From Zizania palustris (Eukaryota; Streptophyta; Magnoliopsida; Poales; Poaceae), in assembly GCA_019279435.1 (NCBI GenBank), contig JAAALK010000081.1, positions 27,988,457 through 28,052,456 on the forward strand: a stretch of 64,000 nt of DNA. Direction: 5' to 3'. The position numbers and the translations under genes are program-made. The notes beneath the pieces were generated by a model. It searched no databases. It was not told where the DNA came from and worked only from the letters and a program-made list of their open reading frames with translations. Numbering within the stretch: position 1 is the first letter of the stretch; each line of letters opens with the position of its first letter. Below are positions 56,243-64,000 of this stretch, piece by piece.

Positions 56243-59200
56243 ATGCGGGGGCTGGCGCGGGCGGCGAAGCGCGCCGGCGATATGGCATTCAACGCCGGGG
56301 GAGGCGCCGTCAACTGGTTCCCCGGCCACATGGCCGCGGCCTCGCGCGCCATCCGCGACCGCCTCAAGCTCGCCGACCTCGTCATCGAGGTCCGCGACGC
56401 CCGGGTGAGTGCTCCGGCTCCGCGCTTTCCTTTCTTGAATCTCTGTTTTGTTGCTGTCTTGAAGAGTAGTGGTTCTTGCTGCTCGAGTGGTGTTCGACGA
56501 AATGTCTTGCTTGTGTGTGTGTGTGTAACAGTGTAAGTGCACAACATGGGATGCAGTTGAACATCAGTTCGTGGGATGGACTCTGAAATAGAACGCGAGA
56601 ATATTTGTTCTTGCAGTTTCATGTCCGCGTTTTTTATTTATCCCTCTGATTACTGGTGTGCAACTGCTGTCTGTAACTTATGTGCAGATTCCGTTGTCCT
56701 CGGCAAACGAAGACCTTCAACCTGTGCTCGCAGCTAAGAGGCGTATCCTTGCTCTAAACAAGAAAGACCTAGCAAATCCTAATATAATGAATGTAAGTGT
56801 AGATGGATAGTTTAGCTCATACTCCTCAAAGTTCAGTAGTTATTTTATGCTGAAACATTCATGTTGCTTCTGGTACCTAATCGGGTCAATTGCAATGTTC
56901 TTATCATATAGTTCATGATGCACTCACAGTCATATATACAATTTATTTTCAGATGTGGCTTCATCATTTTGAATCATGTAAGCAGGATTGTATTTCAGTA
57001 AATGCACACAGCAGCACTTCTGTTGGTCAGGTTAGTTTACTGTTAATCAATGTCAAGTACTTAGAATCTTGAAAAATCTTGTGTGCCCAACAAACATCCA
57101 TGAATCTCTGGAAAATATATGCCCAACAGCCCAAGAGTGTTCAACAGAGCATATGAATACTGATGCAACGCACGGACACGGTGTTAGTAATAATATCATA
57201 AGTGCTGTAGATGTTATAATCCAAAACCTTTCTACAAGAGTGAACAATTGTTTTACCCAATTAGCATTTAGAATTCTAACTGGCTGCTGCACCTTTTGTT
57301 AAAATTAAACTGATGCTTCTAAGGTCCTTCACAACTACAAAATAACAACAAATTCCAAGGAAGCAGTACATGTGAAACAATCATGTTTAATAAGTATTTT
57401 ACATAGAGTAAATTGCACTTTGAACCACGGTATATTGTAATAGATTTCAGTATTTCACTTTGGACCAGATTATATCATATATTTTGAAGGAAATCTTGTA
57501 AAATATAAGTGAACCTTATGAGACTTCTTGAATTCAGACCATGTTTCATGAAGTATCATCTAGATTTTATGAAATTTCAATAGGTTTGACAATGTCTCCA
57601 GGTGTTAAGTGAAACTTACTTTTTTTTTTGAAGAAAAAGTGAAACTTCAATACACCCTAGTGCAAAGTGGAAGTATACACAAAACCTGGTGTAAAACTTT
57701 TATGCGTAGAGGGCTTGGAATGAATGGGATATGAGTGCGACGTAGGGGGCCTTGGTCATGGAGCTTTGGGTGTTGGGTGTCCTGTGGCGATGGGAGTTTG
57801 CAGATACTGAAAGGGATGAGGAAATAGAGAAGGAGATGTGGAATTGAGATTAGTTCTATCTTACTTTATTCTCTTCTGACATGGCCATATATATGACGAG
57901 ATGTTTCTAAATAAAGGGAGAAATCAGAAATCGTCTTTTGTGATGAATCATGAAATGCTCATAGATGTGTTCATATGTGAATATGTGATGGTAAATCCTC
58001 CAGTTATCTCATTTAACCACCTAAATTTGCTTTCTATGCCATAGACATTTTTTGTAGGAAAAGTGGAAAACTAGAAAAATTGAATGAAGATATGCAGACA
58101 TATATGTTCTACAACAATGCTATCCACACACACACGTCCTTGTGGCGTCTGTATGTTATAGACTGTATTATGGATAATTTAGCATTTTATATAACTCATC
58201 CACTTATGATACTTTACTTTCTTTAAGGGTTATAACTACTTTAATTTTTAATTCTAAAATTAATAGCTGCTTGGTCTAGTGGAATTCAAATTAAAGGAAG
58301 CAATCTCAAAAGAGCCCACGCTTCTTGTTATGGTTGTTGGTGTTCCCAATGTTGGCAAGTCTGTCCTCATAAATTCCATTCATAGAATTGCCACATCTCG
58401 TTTTCAAGGTATAACTATACCCTTTACAGACTAAAATCTCTCTCTGATTTGTGATCCACTCTCCATATTTGTTGTTTCTCAACTCCTAGTGCAAGATAAG
58501 AACAAGCGAGCTACGGTAGGACCATTGCCTGGTGTTACTCAAGATATTGCAGGGTATAAGGTTAGTCCCCAAGATCAATATTTTCTTAAACATCTCTGAA
58601 TTTTTTAGATTATGTTTACACTTCAAGTCCTTGATAAAGGAAAGTCAATTTTGACTGTGGTTGTGTGTACTCACTGGTACCCAATCTGACAGGCATAGGT
58701 TTGGCTTTGGCTTTGATTTTGTGTGCCTGGTTTCGTGGGTTCGAGCACCCGATTAGGGTTGGGTTGGGTGTGGGTTGAGCTTTCCACCCATGGGTACCCA
58801 TGGGTTTGCCTGATTAATATACACCTCTTAATTTGGCTAAATAAAAAACCCAACCTAATTAAATCTCCAGCAGCCTCTGCGCCTCTCCACCCATTGCCAT
58901 CCCCACGTGCCCGGCAGGTGGCTGTGCCTCTCCTCCCGACACAGTCCATGAGCCTAGCTTATCCTCCCCGCTGACCACATGTACTCGGTAGCCGGCCGCA
59001 CCACTGCGCCCAGTGGCCGGTTGCACATCTCTACCCTATAGTTGAACCCGCAGGTTGCCGCCAGGGCATGGGCATGAAGTTCTGACTGTGGGTTTCACGG
59101 GTGTGGGTTTGAGGGTGTTTCATGGGTTTTTATGAGCAGGTTTTTCTTGTGCACTTGTGCCCATTGCCATCCCTGCTATTATGCATCTCCCTATCCACCT

Positions 59201-62200
59201 TGTTTTTCTATGTTATGTTTATATTCAACAATATATGTTACAAAATGGAAGGACGAGGTGTGTCCATGGATAGTGGACTTAGTGCAGTAAGCAGACACTT
59301 TGTTTCATTTTTCTTTTTGTGAAAATATATGAAATTTCCATGCTACTTATAATTAGTTCATGTAGTCTTTTCTTGCTTTTGTAGTCCCATGTGCCAAATA
59401 TATATATGCCTGGCTGTTGACAAAAAAATTACAAGACAAATGAATCTTCTTCATGTTAGGATCCTAAATATGAGTTGTGGAGTGGAAGACTACAGGAATT
59501 AGGATGGGGGAGGTAAAGAATGCCATTGTTTGAATCATTTCGCGCACAAACTAAACATATCGTGCACCACAGGCCACTCATACCAACTTACACTACCCTA
59601 TCCTGTCCAAGATATCTCATGTTCAGCTTTATCGCTTTTGCTGGGAGCCTGGGATCGTACTCTATTGTCACCTACCCTGACTTCATTCTCTGTGCATCAT
59701 AAGCTTGCTCAGTTTTGCATGTACATGGTTCAAGTGAATGCATATAGTGCATAGTCATTCGTAAGATACTAAGATGGTTACTTTAATCTTGTTTCTTTTT
59801 GCTATGATCAAGTAAATTAACAGCGATTCTTATCTTGGATAGATTGCAAGCCAGCCAAGCATTTATGTACTTGATACGCCTGGTGTTCTAGTTCCAAGCA
59901 TTCCAGACATGGAAACAGGATTAAAACTTGCTCTGACAGGTCAGAATTTTAGCTTATGCTGTCCTTTTTTCCGTGCCACAACCACAAGTTCATCTGAATA
60001 ACAAGAATATTATCATGTACTCTGCCTAGGGAACTTATCCATATTTGATAGACACAATGATAATCATGGTTTGATTTTTCTTGCTTTACTTGCCACAAAT
60101 ATTTAGCTGTATCCATACTTGTACTGCCACATTGTTATAGAGCCCTTTTATATTATTCACAGGAGCCGTCAAAGACTCGGTGGTTGGAGAGGAGCGTATA
60201 GCAAAATATTTATTGTCTCTTCTTAATATTAGAAAAACACCTCTACATTGGGAGAGATTGCTCCACAGAAGAGAAGAATTGGATGAAGAGTCATGCAACA
60301 GCAATGGGAAAAACTACAGTGATACACCACGAAGGAGAAGGCGATTGAATAATTCTGACACCTTATATGTTCAGGTACTAATTCTTGCCAGAATTTTTTT
60401 TTTGCATGAGCAACCATGAACCATGTTAGAAGGATAGTTGTAAGTTGTAACTAGCTACCATAATCTTCCCATGTATACCATATGATGAAATTTTTTTGGA
60501 CTAGATTTATCCAGGCTTGAGGACCGCATGGATTAGCATTATGCAAAGTAGGCTGCAAATGAAATAATCACCTTCTGGATTCTTTTCAAATCTGATATAG
60601 CCTAAGCTCATCAAATTGCAATCAAGTATACAGCTAGCTTCATAAGTTGCAAAGTAACAGGTGATATTTTTTATTACTAACATAGTAACATGTTGTATGT
60701 ACACTTGTATCATTACTTCTTCCTTTATATAACAGAGTCACTCCCTGACATTCTTTAATTGACTGCTAACTGGACTAAACACTACGTGAAGTTTGTTTAA
60801 TCTTTACAATATTAACCATCCATCCAGGGGTTTTACAATGCATTTTCACTTTTCAGCTTTCCTTTTGATTTTGTATGGCTTCCTTGGGAAAGGGTGTGTA
60901 GTGTGTTAAATGAATTCAAACTTTGCATATTATTCTACCATGTTGCACTTGGAGGTTAGCTGAAGATGTGTTTTGATTTTTGGAGCCCAAGAGATTTTAT
61001 AGTTATGCTTAAGGAAGTCTATTGGAAATTTATTCATTGATAAAAAATGAATTCTTCATGGACTGTTTGTTCTGGTATTGTTCATGTTGCTATACAGTAT
61101 GCAATATGCTAGATTTTTGGCTTTTAAGTAACACATTTCATTCAGAATGCTGGCTTTTTTAGTCTTGCAAAACTTTTAGGAACAATGAAAAAGAAATTTT
61201 CCTGTTCATTTTTTAACTTATGCTCATTGCAATATACACGATATGGTGACGATACTTTGATACGTCATTTTCCAAAATCCCTGATATGATGATACACTTA
61301 TATATATAATATAACAAAATTAACCAATCCTAATAAAAATACCACATACGAATAATTTGTTTTTATTAGATGGTATGACTGTATTTCCTAGACTGTGCTT
61401 ATAAGGAAATACAGTGCAAATAAATTGGTTCTTAGACTGCATGCAGGCCATCTGCTTATATACACCTGATGGACAAGTTGTTGTGTCGATGGCCCAACAA
61501 GGTAGCAAGTCCACCTTGTCATCATGGTGTTCACCGCCATGTGTGCCCAGCGAGATGTCGCCCACTGGCCACTTGCCCCCTTGTCTGTTAGCATAAGTTT
61601 TTTGTTGTTTGAAGCTCATGTGCTTCAAAACTCCATGGAGCACCTGAAGTTCCCTAAAACAAGGATACCAGGCATATTTGATTGCTGCCTAACTTTGTCA
61701 AACTTTACCACATCAAACTTTGCCAAACTTAGCGTAGCATTTGGATCACCGCTTCAACTAAGGCAAGTGCAGTTTTGCCCATATTGTCGTTGACTCATTT
61801 CTTTGTCAAACCTAGCTTAAAGTGTGGCGAACAAATTGTTAGCCACATTTTTGGCAAGGTTTGGCAAAGAAGTGTGGTAACTTGAGTTACCCATCCAAAC
61901 AACCCCATAATATTACATTTGATTTGATATTATGCATTTCTCCAATATTTTTCAAACAGTATGAAATAGAGCATTCAGTTGCGTAACATTTGCATTGGTC
62001 TTCAGTTGTACACATGCTTTTTCAAATTTCAACCCTTAGCTTATTGGAGACGTTAATAGTGGTTGAGATCTGAGAAAAGGTTCATGGTCAGGTAGCAGCT
62101 TGTCAGCATTTCTCCAATATTAGTGTCATGTTGTTTGTCACACTCACACATTGGGCCACTGTGTGGCATGTGTGTGGTTGTTGTATCTTGCAGAAACATT

Positions 62201-63021
62201 GGTGTGGCTGGTGGGATTATGGTTGTAAGCTTGTATGATCATGCTGCTTTTGGGTTGTCTTAGGCACCATGAGCCATGGAAATTGGAAAGCATCCCCATG
62301 GATAGACCGGAAGCCATGTGTGGTTGGTGAGTTCAGCAACATGCCTTGTGCTTGTTGAACTTCCATCATGTGATTATGTCCTATGGTCAGATCTGTCCAT
62401 TATCATTTAAATGTAGTTCAAAAAATAACATCGTATGTGTGTTCACTTGCCAATTGTTCATCTTTGGTGTATTTTCTTTTGTGGGGTCGTGTTTTGAGTC
62501 TTTTTTCTGACAGCGTTGACTGACTGCATTTCGAGATTCCCATGTGTGCTAACCTTCTTAGTAATTTCTTACTAGTACTTTCTGTCCAACCATGAACTTA
62601 CAACGTTATAATAGCCTGTTTTATGTACATTAAATTAGAAAACCAAAGTTTTTCTATTTGTAGGGTACAAATTGTACCTTTGCCACCTGGCTGTGCGGCT
62701 CATCGTACTGTGTCAATGAGTTCTCTTGCCCCATCTCGTTTCTACATGTTAATAAACCTCATTCCCCTTTTGCAGGACATGGTGATGGAGGTCCAGAGAA
62801 CGCTATGCAGTACATTCATGGACTTCACAGGCAACACCGAGGATGAGGGCGAGCTTGAAAGACTGATAGACGCGCAGCTTGTCGATCTTCGCAAGGTGTT
62901 CAGGATACCTCACAAACCGTTTGATGAAACACACGGTCCGGCCTCCAAGAAGTTGTTGACTCTTTTCAGATCAGGCAAGCTTGGCCCTTTCATCCTCGAC
63001 GACCTTCCAGATGATCAGTAA
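56243..63021 (+). CDS. circularly permuted GTPase, YlqF/MTG1 type (SIN2/DAR-GTPase-like)
   Basis: Exons 56243-56404, 56688-56792, 56953-57030, 58267-58408, 58490-58560, 59843-59939, 60163-60374 and 62776-63021 join in frame to 370 aa. Motif order is G4-G5-G1-G2-G3: DAR signature EVRDARIPLSS, NKKD (78-81), VNAHSS, GVPNVGKS (140-147), GVT and DTPG (197-200). MTG1/YlqF proteins assist large-subunit ribosome assembly; the plant homologue SIN2 acts in mitochondria and ovule integument growth. The N-terminus MRGLARAAKRAG is Arg/Ala-rich without acids, like a mitochondrial presequence. I chose the ATG at 56243 because an in-frame upstream ATG at 56087 lies in a MITE. Odd: an RRRRR run (275-279) in an insertion after the GTPase domain. 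Intron 7 is 2.4 kb. Confidence 0.93.
58690..59176. mobile_element. possible decayed family-B hAT-like MITE in intron 5
   Basis: GC-rich island with CACCCATGGGTACCCATGGG repeats and a right end CATTGCCATCCCTG like the TTGCCATCCCTA terminus of 38192-38907. The left end and duplication are not recognisable. Confidence 0.35.
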
Positions 63022-63564
63022 AAGATTGACTTGCAGGTATGAATCATGTATTCATGTGTATGTTTATGCACACCTAAGGATTTCTCGCTATAGAAGACCC
63101 AAGACCCGGTATGATCAGAGGACATGGTCAGCTGATTTGCATCCTCCAGGGAGCAGTCTTGTACTCTTGTTAACTCCTTTTCCCTAAAAGTGGTGCAAGA
63201 TGCCCCCCCCCAAAGATGTGATAATGTCGGGCATTGTTCATGGTAATGTGTGCTATGTTGGGTATGCACGTTAGAACATTTCGTTGAGTCGAAGATTAGG
63301 ACTGGTTAATAGCAGGATATGTTTCTCTGTCTCGTCGATTTTGATGCTGTCTTTGCCAGGGCATCGTTTCTGCTTGTTTTGGAATCGAAATGTTGCTCTT
63401 TTGAAAGTACATCCTGCGATTTCATACCGTTTGCGGTTGTTACGCTTAAGAATGACGAGCTGCTGCCGTTTGTGAGGGGGCTGAACATGTGGCCTGCCCT
63501 TCCAAGTGAGAATCATTAGTGCATCTAGTATGCTTCTCTTTTCCTAAAACATGAGACTTATTTA
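63022..63564. other. GTPase 3' UTR and flank
   Basis: No further gene seen. The C9 run near 63205 and T-rich stretches fit 3' UTR or flank; no AATAAA is obvious, so the transcript end is unclear. Confidence 0.4.
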
Positions 63565-63856
63565 GGGCTTGTTGGTTTCTACGAACTAAAGTTTAGTCTA
63601 CTAATTTCATGCACTTTTAGCCACTAAACACCTAAACAAGCGGACTAAAATTTAGACTAAAACTTTAGTCGTCTAGTCCATGTGAGATTGGACTAAAGTG
63701 AGTTTTAGATATCTTTACCCTTCATTAAAGTATGTTAGGAATATCCTAGTCCATCATTGCAAGGGTGAAACAGTTTTTACTTAACTATATTTATGAATTT
63801 TTACAAGATATGGACTAAACTTTAGTCCTTAGACTAAAAAGTAACCATACGCCATC
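63565..63856. mobile_element. Tourist-like MITE downstream of the GTPase gene
   Basis: Begins GGGCTTGTTGGTTTC and ends GTAACCATACGCCATC, flanked by TTA (63562-63564 and 63857-63859). Internal ACTAAAGTTTAGTC and GGACTAAACTTTAGTCC words. 292 bp. Confidence 0.7.
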
Positions 63857-64000
63857 TTAGTCTATACATAGTCTTTAATGTTGTACTTTGAAAATTAATT
63901 TCTTTTGTTCATGAACAATTGCTTCCTCTGTCCTTCAAAGTTTTGAAAAGTTGATAAATTAGTGGTAAGACTAAAAGACCATTGTACTTATTAGTAAAAA

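Noticed and set aside
1..64000. CRISPR array, tRNA genes or bacterial operon structure
   Set aside because: Tandem repeats present lack spacer structure, no tRNA cloverleaf was recognised, and the gene structure is plainly plant nuclear.

Overview
The window is plant nuclear DNA, most likely from a grass and probably a panicoid one (inference). The evidence is GC-rich first exons, genes split by many GT-AG introns, a plant L1-type LINE, and dense grass-style MITEs: Tourist-like with TTA/TAA target duplications, Stowaway-like with TA, CACTA-like with CCGACGGAAGTTA subterminal repeats, and hAT-like with 8-bp duplications. One 100-N assembly gap lies at 1656-1755.

Four host genes are supported. 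(1) 561-1497 (+): first two exons of a 2-oxoglutarate/Fe(II) dioxygenase resembling jasmonate-induced oxygenases; the last exon is missing at the gap. (2) 17881-40001 (+): a P4-type phospholipid flippase of the ALA2 type, 24 coding exons that splice in frame to 1104 aa. Its introns are inflated by at least five hAT-like elements or MITEs, an LTR-retrotransposon fragment and several tandem repeats. (3) 40909-42405 (-): an intronless family-1 UDP-glycosyltransferase of the UGT75 type, convergent with the flippase. (4) 56243-63021 (+): a circularly permuted YlqF/MTG1-type GTPase (SIN2/DAR-GTPase like), 8 exons, 370 aa, probably mitochondrial. These genes do not form a pathway; they are ordinary neighbours.

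Between genes 1 and 2 is a layered transposon nest. A tandem Tourist pair abuts a complete non-autonomous CACTA (2260-3915, duplication AGG). Further on, two copies of another Tourist family lie in inverted orientation. The second copy has been split twice: by a nearly full-length LINE (5411-11806, 16-bp duplication, intact 1218-aa ORF2) and by a complete but decayed hAT element (11977-15074, duplication TATTTAGT, transposase with nonsense and frameshift mutations). A 5S-rRNA-derived SINE (15378-15560) sits just upstream of the flippase leader. From 42.9 to 56.2 kb there is no recognisable gene, only MITEs, CACTA relics, minisatellites and a long fold-back.

Points of most interest: the doubly interrupted MITE; three members of one hAT-like family in the introns of one gene, each with a perfect 8-bp duplication; the flippase A-domain motif reading DGEI instead of DGET; the glycosyltransferase with Gln at the catalytic His position; two MITEs bordered by (TA)n tracts; and a Stowaway MITE that supplies an in-frame upstream ATG to the GTPase gene. 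I saw no previously unknown multigene system.
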